Assembly: GCA_016745035.1 (NCBI GenBank) | Contig: JADGDE010000011.1 | Coordinates: 78,468-142,467 of the forward strand | DNA length: 64,000 nucleotides | Source: Thiotrichales bacterium | Lineage (GTDB): Bacteria > Pseudomonadota > Gammaproteobacteria > Beggiatoales > Beggiatoaceae | Direction of reading: 5' to 3' | Shown: positions 29,053 to 37,597 of the stretch, piece by piece | Position numbering within the stretch: position 1 is the stretch's first letter | Layout of the letters: each line of letters opens with the position of its first letter | Translations under genes and position numbers: made by a program | The notes under the pieces: generated by a model | What the model saw: the letters and a program-made list of their open reading frames with translations, nothing else | What the model was told of the DNA's origin: nothing | Databases searched by the model: none

Positions 29053-29403
29053 ATGTTGGATATGAAATATATGGCAATTGAAAACTCAGAGAACAGTCCA
29101 ATCTCTTTAATGACTCAGGATGAGGATATAGAACGTGCTTCACGTTCTATGAAGGCAATGTCGCATCCATTACGTCTGAAAATTCTTTGTACCTTGGGTG
29201 CAGAGGAGTTAAGCGTGCAAGACATTGTTGAATATGTCGGCACATCACAAAGTAATATTTCCCAGCATTTAGCTATTTTGCGTGATAAAGGTATTTTAGC
29301 CTCACGTAAAGATGCCAATCGGGTTTATTATCGGGTGGGTGATGCCAGGACTTTGCGCCTAATCAGCATGATGCGTGAAGTATTTTGCTCATTTTGCGCT
29401 TAA
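29053..29403 (+). CDS. ArsR-family repressor, persulfide-sensor type (SqrR/BigR/YgaV-like)
   Basis: 116 residues, winged helix with LKAL-like MKAMSHPLRLKILCTLG, recognition helix TSQSNISQHLAILRDKG and wing NRVYYRVGD. Cys46 (in LKILC) and Cys112 (in VFCSFC) are 66 residues apart, the same spacing as the redox pair of BigR (42/108) and SqrR (41/107), which form tetrasulfide bridges with reactive sulfur. The arsenic-type metal site CxC is absent. Followed by a YgaP-type membrane gene and a rhodanese, as in ygaV-ygaP. Probably represses its own operon until persulfide accumulates. Confidence 0.87.
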   Translation: MLDMKYMAIENSENSPISLMTQDEDIERASRSMKAMSHPLRLKILCTLGAEELSVQDIVEYVGTSQSNISQHLAILRDKGILASRKDANRVYYRVGDARTLRLISMMREVFCSFCA

Positions 29404-29449
29404 GCTGATTGGCTTTTGCAATCATCTATTTACTTAAAGGACTATAGAG

Positions 29450-29674
29450 ATGACCATCGAACGCGCTATTACAATTATGGCGGGCTTTTTTATCATGTTA
29501 AGTTTGGCTTTAGGCTGGCAAGCAAGCCCTATTTTCATGCACGAATACTGGCTTTTCTTCACCGCTTTTGTCGGTTTTAACTTATTCCAAAGTGGCTTCA
29601 CCAATTTTTGCCCAGCGGCGATGATTTTCAAAGCCATGGGCATGAAAAGCGCTGCTGATAAGGCGGCTGGATAA
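29450..29674 (+). CDS. YgaP-type membrane protein (DUF2892)
   Basis: 74 residues: two membrane helices (AITIMAGFFIMLSLALGW and the segment round WLFFTAFVGFNLFQSGF) ending in FCPAAMIFKAMGM, the DUF2892 signature with its conserved Cys. E. coli YgaP has this module fused to a rhodanese; here a separate rhodanese follows five bases later. Likely part of handling or exporting sulfane sulfur at the inner membrane. RBS AAAGGA precedes the ATG. Confidence 0.87.
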   Translation: MTIERAITIMAGFFIMLSLALGWQASPIFMHEYWLFFTAFVGFNLFQSGFTNFCPAAMIFKAMGMKSAADKAAG

Positions 29675-29679
29675 TATCA

Positions 29680-30126
29680 ATGGATCAATTTGCTGAATTT
29701 GTAGGCAACCATTTGATCTTGATGACGATGTTTACCTTGGTGAGCATCGCCTTGATTTGGAACCTTACCCAAGATCAAGTCGGCGGTATTCCGCGCCTAA
29801 GCCCCATTGAAGCGGTGCAACTGATAAACCACGAAGATGCCTTGGTATTGGATGTGCGTGAGTCCTCAGAGTATGAACAAGGTCATATCCTTGATTCCCA
29901 ACATATTCCGCTTGCCAGCTTGAGCAAGCATCTCAAAAAATTAGACAAACATAAAAGTAAGCATGTGATTGTCAGTTGCCAATCCGGCGCGCGCTCTTTG
30001 CAAGCCTGTCACACACTCAAGCGCAATGAGTTTTTGAATGTGTACAATCTCAAAGGCGGCGTGCTCGCTTGGCATAATGCGCAATTGCCTTTGACTACCG
30101 AAAAACAACTGAAACAAAAAACCTAA
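29680..30126 (+). CDS. Membrane-anchored rhodanese-like protein (YibN-like)
   Basis: 148 residues: one N-terminal membrane helix (about 11-27, LILMTMFTLVSIALIW) then a single rhodanese domain (LVLDVRESSEYEQGHI; active loop CQSGARS, Cys catalytic). Its layout and the following secB-gpsA order match enterobacterial yibN-grxC-secB-gpsA, with grxC absent. Gaps are five bases upstream and 17 downstream. May move sulfane sulfur or act in the YidC/SecB membrane-protein context; both are compatible with its position. Confidence 0.9.
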   Translation: MDQFAEFVGNHLILMTMFTLVSIALIWNLTQDQVGGIPRLSPIEAVQLINHEDALVLDVRESSEYEQGHILDSQHIPLASLSKHLKKLDKHKSKHVIVSCQSGARSLQACHTLKRNEFLNVYNLKGGVLAWHNAQLPLTTEKQLKQKT

Positions 30127-30143
30127 ACCTTAAGAGGATTATA

Positions 30144-30665
30144 GTGGAAGATACCAATACCCCGCAGCCTGGTGCCGCAACAGAAAATACCCCACAACAA
30201 CACGTTGCGATACAAAAGATCTACATCAAAGATGTGTCTTTTGAAACCCCCAATTCGCCAGATGCGTTTATTAACCCAAGCCAAAGTCAGCCTAAAATTA
30301 ACTTTCAGCTTAATGTTGAAGGTGGCGCACCGGTTGCCGACAACCTCTATGAAGTCGTGCTCAATGTCACTGTGACCGTGACCACCGATGAAAAAACCGC
30401 CTTTTTAGTTGAAGTACAACAAGCAGGTTTATTTGCGATTGTTGGTTTTGAAGCCGAACAAATGCCTTATTTGATTAACAGCTATTGTCCTTCTATCTTA
30501 TTCCCTTATTTGCGCGAAACTGTCTCTGACTTGGTGATTCGTGGCGGTTTCCCTCCGTTATTATTAGAACCTATCAATTTTGATGCGATGTTTAGCCAAC
30601 AAGTACAGCAAGCCCAACAGCAGCAACAAGCGCAAGCTCAAGCTGACGCGCCCGCCGCCTCCTAA
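30144..30665 (+). CDS. secB: Protein-export chaperone SecB
   Basis: 173 residues from a GTG start preceded by AAGAGGA. Contains QKIYIKDVSFETPNSP, VVLNVTVTVTTDEKTAFLVEVQQAGLF, the hallmark YCPSILFPYLRETVSDLV and GGFPPLLLEPINFDAM. A tetrameric cytosolic chaperone that hands unfolded precursors to SecA. The C-terminal tail is a Gln/Ala-rich run (about 150-173), longer than in E. coli. Lies between the rhodanese and gpsA as in enterobacteria. Confidence 0.97.
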   Translation: MEDTNTPQPGAATENTPQQHVAIQKIYIKDVSFETPNSPDAFINPSQSQPKINFQLNVEGGAPVADNLYEVVLNVTVTVTTDEKTAFLVEVQQAGLFAIVGFEAEQMPYLINSYCPSILFPYLRETVSDLVIRGGFPPLLLEPINFDAMFSQQVQQAQQQQQAQAQADAPAAS

Positions 30666-30687
30666 ATCCTAAAGAGTCCCTGTCCCT

Positions 30688-31710
30688 ATGAATAACCAAC
30701 AGCCTGATGCAGACACCCTTGTTATCGGTGCAGGTTCATGGGGAACAGCACTGGCGATTTTGATCAGTGGCAATGGTTATCCCACCTTGTTGTGGGGCAA
30801 CGAACCTGAGCAACTCAAGCAACTGTCAGAAGAAAGGCAAAACCGCCAATATTTGCCCGAGGGGATTATTTTTCCCGAACAACTACAAATTTGCACCGAC
30901 CTCAAAAGCGGTTTGCTACAAGCCAAACATATTTTGGTGGTCGTCCCCAGTCATGCCTTTCGCGTGGTATTGGAGCAGATTCAACCTTTAATGGCAGCTG
31001 ATGCCTGTCTTTGTTGGGCAACCAAAGGCTTTGAGCAACAAAGCCATCGCTTATTACACCAAGTCGCAGGCGAAGTCCTCGGCGAGGATTTCCCGCTAAG
31101 CATGGTTTCAGGCCCAACTTTTGCCGCCGAAGTCGCCAAAGGTTTGCCAACAGCCATGACCGTGGCTGCCAAAGACAACAGCCAAGCTGAAAAAATTGCC
31201 AAGCGTCTACGCAACCGCACCTCTCGCGTTTACACCCATACCGATTTGGTCGGCGTACAAGTCGGTGGCAGCGCTAAAAATGTCATCGCCATTGCCGCTG
31301 GTATTGCCGATGGACTGGGTTTTGGTGCGAATACCCGCGCAGCGCTGATTACCCGTGGTTTGCATGAAATTATGCAACTGGGTCTTGCCTTGGGTGCAGA
31401 ACAAGAAACCTTTATGGGCTTAACGGGACTGGGCGATTTGGTCTTAACCTGTACCGATAACCAATCGCGTAATCGCCGTTTCGGTGTTGCCTTAGGGCAA
31501 GGCAAAGACCGCGAACAAACCCTAAAAGAAATTGGACAAGTGGTTGAGGGCATCTCTGCTGCTGAACAAATCTACGCCGTTGCCAAAGAACACCATATTG
31601 ATATGCCCATCACCCGCGCAGTACATAATGTCCTCTCCGGTAAATGTACCCCAGAACAAGCGGTTAAAGCCTTATCTACCCGCGAACCCAAAGCTGAATT
31701 TGCCAGTTAA
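30688..31710 (+). CDS. gpsA: Glycerol-3-phosphate dehydrogenase [NAD(P)+]
   Basis: 340 residues. N-terminal Rossmann motif VIGAGSWGTALAI; catalytic region VGGSAKNVIAIAAGIADGLG (Lys in SAKN) and GANTRAALITRGLHE; GLTGLGDLVLTCTD; SRNRRFGVALGQG. Makes sn-glycerol-3-phosphate for phospholipid synthesis. Last gene of the arsR-secB-gpsA run; its stop is followed by a T run and the half-copy of a MITE end. Confidence 0.97.
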   Translation: MNNQQPDADTLVIGAGSWGTALAILISGNGYPTLLWGNEPEQLKQLSEERQNRQYLPEGIIFPEQLQICTDLKSGLLQAKHILVVVPSHAFRVVLEQIQPLMAADACLCWATKGFEQQSHRLLHQVAGEVLGEDFPLSMVSGPTFAAEVAKGLPTAMTVAAKDNSQAEKIAKRLRNRTSRVYTHTDLVGVQVGGSAKNVIAIAAGIADGLGFGANTRAALITRGLHEIMQLGLALGAEQETFMGLTGLGDLVLTCTDNQSRNRRFGVALGQGKDREQTLKEIGQVVEGISAAEQIYAVAKEHHIDMPITRAVHNVLSGKCTPEQAVKALSTREPKAEFAS

Positions 31711-32140
31711 GCCCCTTTTTTTAACTGCTATTACGCAAAGCCTCAGGGCAATCGCGTCTAAACCCTTGATAAAATATCGAATCTCATAACGTCTATGCTC
31801 ACCGTCATGGGTGTGATAAGCGATGTCTGGAAAGATATTTTCTGATGCAAAAAACCATGTGACACCTTGATGTAAAGTACCTTCTCTCTTACCCTATAAA
31901 TAGCTGCTTTATCAAGACCACCTCACAAACACTTTCGATGCTTTTAATCGCACCCGCAAGCTTGGCTGAGATAGTAAATCCTCAACGATTGTGCCATACT
32001 ATCCCCGCTAGTATGGCATGGGCTACTTAAGCCAGCTCATAACAGACTGGAAAACCAAAGGAAAACATAGCAGCACTAAAGACAACAATAAGCATTTTGT
32101 TTATTGTGCGTGATAATAAAAGCTGCCCCGATACAAGGTC
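31711..32140. other. Long gap gpsA-soxK, first part
   Basis: 569 bases lie between gpsA and soxK. After a T run (31715-31722) and a MITE half-copy (31721-31744) there is no convincing ORF, RNA gene or promoter up to about 32140; the paired leader elements near soxK are listed separately. Confidence 0.4.
31721..31744 (+). repeat. MITE terminal half-copy after gpsA
   Basis: TTAACTGCTATTACGCAAAG differs from the family left end by two changes; starts eleven bases after the gpsA stop. No second end found. Confidence 0.5.
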
Positions 32141-32202
32141 GATTCACTCTGATGAATCAGCCTAAAAAATCAAGCCAGACAACACTGTCCCCTCTTGATT
32201 TT
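32141..32202 (+). promoter_or_regulatory. Two-hairpin leader upstream of soxK-soxX-soxA
   Basis: Hairpin 1: GATTCA (32141-32146)/TGAATC (32153-32158). Hairpin 2: AAAATCAAG (32166-32174)/CTTGATTTT (32194-32202) with a 19-base loop. Hairpin 1 could alternatively be a protein-binding dyad. Soxk ATG is 78 bases downstream. No promoter boxes were assigned. Confidence 0.3.
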
Positions 32203-32279
32203 CGTTGGGAAATAATCCTTATAAAAACAGTCGGATATAGCCTTATTCAAAGACAGATGAATGAACAGGAGCATTTATT

Positions 32280-32594
32280 ATGAAATTACATCCCTACATA
32301 CTGTTGCCATTTTTGGTCACAGGTTGTGCCAGCCAAGCGGTTGAAAAAACCACCAATGCAGCGGCGAATGAAAGCGCTGAAAAAGTCTTGGCTGTGGCAA
32401 TCGCGACCAATAAAGAGGCCAATAAACTTGGCTATGAATGGCGTGATACGGGGAAATGGATTAAAAAAGCCCAAGCAGCACTTAAAGCGGGTAAAGAGGC
32501 TGAAGCGCTCAAATTAGCCAAAAAAATCAAAGCAGCGGCTAAAGATGGTATTCAACAAGCAGCTGATCAAAAAAATGCAGGCCCTTTGTTCTAA
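32280..32594 (+). CDS. soxK: SoxXA-binding protein SoxK (lipoprotein)
   Basis: 104 residues. Lipobox LPFLVTGC at 9-16 predicts a lipid-anchored periplasmic protein. The mature part is a short Ala/Lys-rich helical hairpin with YEWRDTGKWIKKAQ and LKLAKKIKAAAKDGIQQA, the pattern of SAXB/SoxK, which binds and activates SoxXA in some green and purple sulfur bacteria. First gene of the soxK-soxX-soxA cluster. RBS AGGAG before the ATG. Confidence 0.88.
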   Translation: MKLHPYILLPFLVTGCASQAVEKTTNAAANESAEKVLAVAIATNKEANKLGYEWRDTGKWIKKAQAALKAGKEAEALKLAKKIKAAAKDGIQQAADQKNAGPLF

Positions 32595-32642
32595 GCGGCT
32601 TGACGATAATCTAATCAATAATCATTAAAGGAGGCGTGTGAT

Positions 32643-33017
32643 ATGCGCACATTATGGAAGCCGCTTAGCTTAGCGGTCTCATTGGTATTCAGTGGGAGTG
32701 TTTTTTTAGCTCCTGCACTCCAAGCTGAAGAGGCGAAAGCCACATCAGTGCTTGAAGAAGGCAAAAAATTAGCCTTTAGCCGTAAAAAAGGCAATTGCTT
32801 GGCTTGTCATCAAATCGAAGGCGGTAATGCCGCAGGCAACATTGGCCCACCTTTAATAATCATGGATAAGCGCTTCCCCGATAAAGCCAAACTTCGGGCG
32901 CAAATCTATGACTCAACCGCAGCTAATCCCAATAGCGTGATGCCTCCTTTTGGTCGTCATGGCGCATTGACTGATGCCGAAGTCGATAAAATTACCGAAT
33001 TTGTCTACAGCCTATAA
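32643..33017 (+). CDS. soxX: Sulfur-oxidation cytochrome SoxX
   Basis: 124 residues. Signal peptide about 1-29; haem c site Cys-Leu-Ala-Cys-His at 52-56 (KKGNCLACHQIEGG); NIGPP and the Met-ligand region SVMPPFGRHG; C-terminal ITEFVYSL. SoxX transfers electrons from the SoxXA complex after it joins thiosulfate to SoxY. Strong RBS AAAGGAGG. Twelve bases before soxA. Confidence 0.95.
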   Translation: MRTLWKPLSLAVSLVFSGSVFLAPALQAEEAKATSVLEEGKKLAFSRKKGNCLACHQIEGGNAAGNIGPPLIIMDKRFPDKAKLRAQIYDSTAANPNSVMPPFGRHGALTDAEVDKITEFVYSL

Positions 33018-33028
33018 GCCGAGGAATA

Positions 33029-33892
33029 ATGACGATGATTAAAAAAACTTGGTTAACTCAAGTCGCTGCTGGCTTGCTGTGTAGTTTACCGCTTGCAATG
33101 CCTTTAAGTGCAGCAACCGACCCCGCTGCAGACTTAAAAGCCTTTCAAGACTACTTCAAAAAAACCTTTCCTAGCGTTACCGATTATGAAGAATTCGGTA
33201 ATGGTACATATGCACTGGATGCGGTTTCACGGGAAAACTGGGAAGCGATTGAAGAATTCCCTCCTTATGAAATTGCCCTAGAAGAAGGGGAAAAACTGTT
33301 TACGACCCCATTTGCTAATGGTAAAACCTATGCAGATTGCCTTCCTAATGGCGGTGTTGGTATTAAACAAAACTACCCCTACTTCGACAAAGCCAGTGGT
33401 GAAGTGCGTACTTTAGAGCAAGACATTAATAAATGTCGTACTGACAATGGTGAAAAACCCTACGGTTGGAAAAAAGGCAAAATGGCGGCGCTCATGGCAC
33501 ACATCGCCTACACCTCGCGCGGTAATGTCATTGACGTTAAAATCCCTGCCGATGACCCACGGGCACTAAAAGCTTATGAAGAAGGCAAACACTTCTTTTA
33601 TTCTAAACGTGGTATGTTGAATTTCTCTTGTGCTGATTGCCATGTATCTAGCCCAGGTAAATTACTGCGCTCTGACATTTTAAGTCCAGCGGCTGGCCAA
33701 GTGACTCACTTCCCCGTTTACCGCTCTAAGTGGGGCGAAATGGGTACGATGCACCGCCGTTATGCAGGTTGTAACAAGCAAGTGCGCGCTAAACCATTCA
33801 AACCTCAAAGCCGCCAATACCGTAACTTGGAATATTTCCATACTTACATGAGTAACGGCATGAAAATCAACGGCCCGGGTTCGCGTAAATAA
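33029..33892 (+). CDS. soxA: L-cysteine S-thiosulfotransferase subunit SoxA
   Basis: 287 residues. Signal peptide to about residue 27. Only one haem c site is present, Cys-Ala-Asp-Cys-His at 201-205; the position of haem 1 in dihaem SoxA has lone cysteines (YADCLPNGG, NKCRTDN) that probably form the disulfide of monohaem SoxA. YAGCNKQVRAKPFKPQS carries the Cys that becomes the catalytic persulfidated haem ligand. The second ATG at 33035 has better spacing (about 10) from GAGG than the first (about 4) and may be the true start. soxYZ, soxB and soxCD are not in the window. Confidence 0.95.
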   Translation: MTMIKKTWLTQVAAGLLCSLPLAMPLSAATDPAADLKAFQDYFKKTFPSVTDYEEFGNGTYALDAVSRENWEAIEEFPPYEIALEEGEKLFTTPFANGKTYADCLPNGGVGIKQNYPYFDKASGEVRTLEQDINKCRTDNGEKPYGWKKGKMAALMAHIAYTSRGNVIDVKIPADDPRALKAYEEGKHFFYSKRGMLNFSCADCHVSSPGKLLRSDILSPAAGQVTHFPVYRSKWGEMGTMHRRYAGCNKQVRAKPFKPQSRQYRNLEYFHTYMSNGMKINGPGSRK

Positions 33893-33913
33893 ACGCTATC
33901 ACTTGAGCTAGAC

Positions 33914-33950
33914 AAAACCTGCTAAACGCTATGTTTAGCAGGTTTTTTTA
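33914..33950 (+). terminator. Rho-independent terminator of the sox cluster
   Basis: 14-bp perfect stem AAAACCTGCTAAAC/GTTTAGCAGGTTTT, five-base loop, T run continuing to 33949. Strongest terminator in the window. Confidence 0.92.
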
Positions 33951-34048
33951 TTTTCCCCAGCTATTCCCCTGCGTTCGATGTAACAATCATTTAGCACTCC
34001 ATGATAAACTGATGCCAGCAATCGGGGCATGGATAAAGAGAGTGTTTA

Positions 34049-37000
34049 ATGAGCGATACCACAGCAAACGAGACCGAACTGTCAGGCGGCACGTATGAGC
34101 TATTACGCCAACGCCTAGAGCACAATGCCGCCAGCCTCGCCGAAGGCTTACAAAACCTCAATCAGCAGCGAGTCGATTTATTTGGCAGCAGCTCGCTCAA
34201 AGTCATCGGCCGCACCCGCATCCGTACCGAAAACAACTGCATTCCCCGCGATATTAAAGCCATCGGCAAACAACTGTTATTCGGCTATAACGTCTATGTC
34301 GGGCTGCGGGCGGAGATGCAAGTACAAGATGTGTTTAATCTCTACGACTACAAAGAAACCGAAGAGGGCATCGAACTGCACCCAGCGGCGGATGCTAATT
34401 TTTTAATCGACAGCCGTTTTATTGAAGATTTTAAAACCCTGTATCGCTATTACAATACCGCCAAACTTAGCCAACTGCGCCGCGTCAAAGACAAAGGGCT
34501 AGCGATTTTCCAAACCGGCGAGAGCCTCACGGATTTAAAAATTTATCGCTGGCAAATCGACGACCAAGAACAAGCCACTTATATTGATAATCGTGGCGAA
34601 CGTGATAACAGCCGCCCTGATAGCCACGCTTTTAGCTGGACGCAAACCACCCGCGAAGACCATGTCAGCGGCACGCATCCACACGTTAGCATTCTCGATA
34701 CCTTATTTGTCGAAACCGTTGGCGGAGACTTAACCGTCAAGATTGAAAACAACACCGAAGATGGGCAAGGCATTTATAACGAGCCAGTTGAAGATGCCAA
34801 TCAATCGCTTGCCGATGCGCAAATTCATTACGCCCAACAAGGCAAGCTGATTATCCTCAAAATTCGCCCCTACCGCGAAAGCGACTGGCGCTACTTGATT
34901 TATAACCCCCTGACCGAAAAAGTCAGCCGTCTTGATGCCATCGGCAAAGCCTGCGCCGCCCTACCCGAGGGACACGGCTTGATTTACCCCAGCGGCTATT
35001 ATCTCGACAGTGGCGAAAACAAAGAATTTGACCAAGAAGCCGACATGCACTACCAGCATCACATTCGCTCGCCCAACGGTGAAGATGTGCTGTATATTTT
35101 TTATCATCCGGCGCAGGGCAAATACGTGCTGTATTCTTACAATTTGATTCGTCGTGAAGTCCATCCGCCTATCAACTGCCACGGCTACAGCCTGTTTGCT
35201 AACGGTCACATGACCATTTTCCGCGCTGATGAAGACACGCCAAGCAAAACCCATCCGATGCAAATTTGGCAAACGCCGTACACCAGCCTTGACCATCCGC
35301 AAACGGTGGATAGCAGCAACTACTTAAGCAAAATCGGCAATGCCGAACTGGTGCGCGGGATTTCCGATGCCTACAACCTCAAACACCTGATTGACCAAGC
35401 CACGCCGACCGCCGCCATTTATGAACAATTAGTATTGACTTGCAAACAAACCCTAGACGGACACCATTGGCTCAGCCACAGCGAAACCGGCAAACTCTCC
35501 GAGTCGATACAAGCCATGCTCGACAATGCCGAGCAAATCATTGACGAATTTGACAAAGTTCAAGCCCAACAACGCGAAGCCCAAAACCAACTGCAAACGG
35601 CAGAGAGCGAACAAAACAGCCTGCACGAACACGGCAAACGCGCAGCCGATTGGCAAAACATTAACGACTATGTGCAACACCTCGCCGCCCTACAACAACA
35701 ACGCGGCAAACTGCTGGCACTGAAACAGCTACGTTATATCGACCTAGCGGCGATTGAAGCCCTAGAGCAGCAAGCCATAGACGAATTTGAACACTTCAGC
35801 GAACGCAGCATTCAATACTTGCTCGAAGAAGATGGCTTATCGCCGTACCAAGCGCAAATCCAAACCCAATTACACAATATCAGCGAACTCAGCGACAGCT
35901 TAGCGGTCGAGGAACAACGGCAGCAACTACAAGAAAGCACCGACGAGCTAAACCTACTCAGCGAGATTTTAAATAATTTACAAACCGAAGACAGCAACGC
36001 CCGCGCGCAAATGCTCGAGGGCATTGCCGATACCTATGCGCTTTTAAACCGCTGCCGAGCCGAGCTTGATAACAAAGCCAAACAACTCAAAAGTAGCGAA
36101 GCCAGCGCCGAATTTGCTGCCCAATACAAACTCTTTAACCAAACCGTCAGCAGCGCGCTGGCACAAATCGACAGCCCCGAACAAGCCGACGAGCAACTGG
36201 CAAAACTGCTATTACAACTCGAAGACCTAGAAGCGCGTTTCAGTGAATTTGATGATTATTTGCTGCAAATCACCGACAAACGCGAAGAAGTGCAAACCAG
36301 CCTAGAGAGCCGCAAACAAAGCCTGCTCGAACAACGCCAGCGCCGCGCCCTACACCTGTTTCAAGCCGCAGAGCGGATACTCGATGGCATTCAACGCAAA
36401 GCCGAAAGCTATCAAGACAGCGAAGCACTGAATACCTATTTTGCTACTGACAACCGCATTTTAAAAATTCACGAACTGGCGCAAAAACTCACCGACTTAG
36501 GCGACAATGTCAAAGCCGGAGACATCAAAGCCCGACTCAAAACTCTACAAGAGCAAGCCGGACGCACCCTGCGCGACCAGCAAGAAATCTATGCCGACGG
36601 CGGCAAAACCATCCAACTGGGCAAATACCGCTTTAGCGTCACCCAGCAAAGTTTAGAGCTGAGTTTATTGCCGCATGAACAAGACGGCGAGACGAAGCTC
36701 AGCTTGCACTTAAGCGGCACAGACTTTTTCAGCCCCTTAGACGATGAAACCCTCAACGCCAGCAAAGCCTATTGGGAACAAAGCCTCAGCTCCGAGACCC
36801 GCGAGATTTACCGCGCTGAATACCTCGCCGCCGAACTCTTGCCCGCTGCGCCATTAACCCAGTCTCCAGAAGAACAACTCAAATGGATACAAAGCGAAAT
36901 GGCAAAGCGCTATGACCAAGGCTATGAGCGCGGCATTCACGACCACGACAGCCAATTGATTTTAAGCGCTCTGATAAAACTGCAACAAAGCTCAGGCTTA

Positions 37001-37534
37001 TTACGCTATCCGCCTGCCTGTCGCAGCTTGGCGCTATTATTTTGGCAACACTACCCCGACCGCGAGCAATGCGCCCGCTGGGAGAGCACGGCCAAAAACC
37101 TGAAACAATTACAAAGCAGCTTTAATAGCGCGCAAGACCAAGGACAATGGCAACAGCAGATACAAGCCGAAATCGCGGGCTTTCTCGACACAGAACAACT
37201 CGCCCAAGTCTTCCCGCTAGAGCCAGCCCACGACAGCCAAGCCGCCGCAGGCTACGCGGCTGAGTATTTACTTGCCGAATTACAAAGCGGCGGCGATGAA
37301 TTTGTCGGCAGCATTCAAGCCGACATGCTCGCCCAAGCCTGCTTGCAACACCTCGATAATCACGGACAAAAAAACCCGCTAGAGCAAGCGCTTAAGGTTT
37401 TAGGTGGACAACTCAATCAACAATACGCCCTGTTAGATGCGTGGTTACTTGCTTACAGACGGCAAGAGAGCCGGATAGAAAAGGCGGATTATTATCATGT
37501 TGAAGCGCTGGGGATGCTTTGGAATTATTTATAA
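34049..37534 (+). CDS. DUF3686 'DNA repair ATPase'-type protein without the AAA module
   Basis: 1161 residues. Residues about 10-450 match the N-terminal DUF3686 region of bacterial DNA-repair ATPases (GTYELLRQRLEHNAASLAEG, NNCIPRDIKAIGKQLLFGYN, VYVGLRAEMQVQDVFNLYDY). Residues about 500-850 are long coiled coil, then a mixed region including SEMAKRYDQGYERGIHDHD. As far as I recall, full-length relatives (about 1600-1700 residues) continue into a C-terminal AAA domain with Walker A GYGKT-type motif; here the frame stops at WNYL and no Walker motif is seen in this gene or the following DNA. Role of the family is poorly defined; the truncation may be natural. Confidence 0.75.
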   Translation: MSDTTANETELSGGTYELLRQRLEHNAASLAEGLQNLNQQRVDLFGSSSLKVIGRTRIRTENNCIPRDIKAIGKQLLFGYNVYVGLRAEMQVQDVFNLYDYKETEEGIELHPAADANFLIDSRFIEDFKTLYRYYNTAKLSQLRRVKDKGLAIFQTGESLTDLKIYRWQIDDQEQATYIDNRGERDNSRPDSHAFSWTQTTREDHVSGTHPHVSILDTLFVETVGGDLTVKIENNTEDGQGIYNEPVEDANQSLADAQIHYAQQGKLIILKIRPYRESDWRYLIYNPLTEKVSRLDAIGKACAALPEGHGLIYPSGYYLDSGENKEFDQEADMHYQHHIRSPNGEDVLYIFYHPAQGKYVLYSYNLIRREVHPPINCHGYSLFANGHMTIFRADEDTPSKTHPMQIWQTPYTSLDHPQTVDSSNYLSKIGNAELVRGISDAYNLKHLIDQATPTAAIYEQLVLTCKQTLDGHHWLSHSETGKLSESIQAMLDNAEQIIDEFDKVQAQQREAQNQLQTAESEQNSLHEHGKRAADWQNINDYVQHLAALQQQRGKLLALKQLRYIDLAAIEALEQQAIDEFEHFSERSIQYLLEEDGLSPYQAQIQTQLHNISELSDSLAVEEQRQQLQESTDELNLLSEILNNLQTEDSNARAQMLEGIADTYALLNRCRAELDNKAKQLKSSEASAEFAAQYKLFNQTVSSALAQIDSPEQADEQLAKLLLQLEDLEARFSEFDDYLLQITDKREEVQTSLESRKQSLLEQRQRRALHLFQAAERILDGIQRKAESYQDSEALNTYFATDNRILKIHELAQKLTDLGDNVKAGDIKARLKTLQEQAGRTLRDQQEIYADGGKTIQLGKYRFSVTQQSLELSLLPHEQDGETKLSLHLSGTDFFSPLDDETLNASKAYWEQSLSSETREIYRAEYLAAELLPAAPLTQSPEEQLKWIQSEMAKRYDQGYERGIHDHDSQLILSALIKLQQSSGLLRYPPACRSLALLFWQHYPDREQCARWESTAKNLKQLQSSFNSAQDQGQWQQQIQAEIAGFLDTEQLAQVFPLEPAHDSQAAAGYAAEYLLAELQSGGDEFVGSIQADMLAQACLQHLDNHGQKNPLEQALKVLGGQLNQQYALLDAWLLAYRRQESRIEKADYYHVEALGMLWNYL

Positions 37535-37597
37535 CCCCCGTAGTTTTGAAAAATATACATGCTTTGACTTTACTAGCATGTCACCTAGAGAATCCTC

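Noticed and set aside
32150..32160. CTGATGA-like core suggesting a hammerhead ribozyme upstream of soxK
   Set aside because: The required GAAA and cleavage-site context are missing; the bases are better explained as one arm of a simple GATTCA/TGAATC hairpin.
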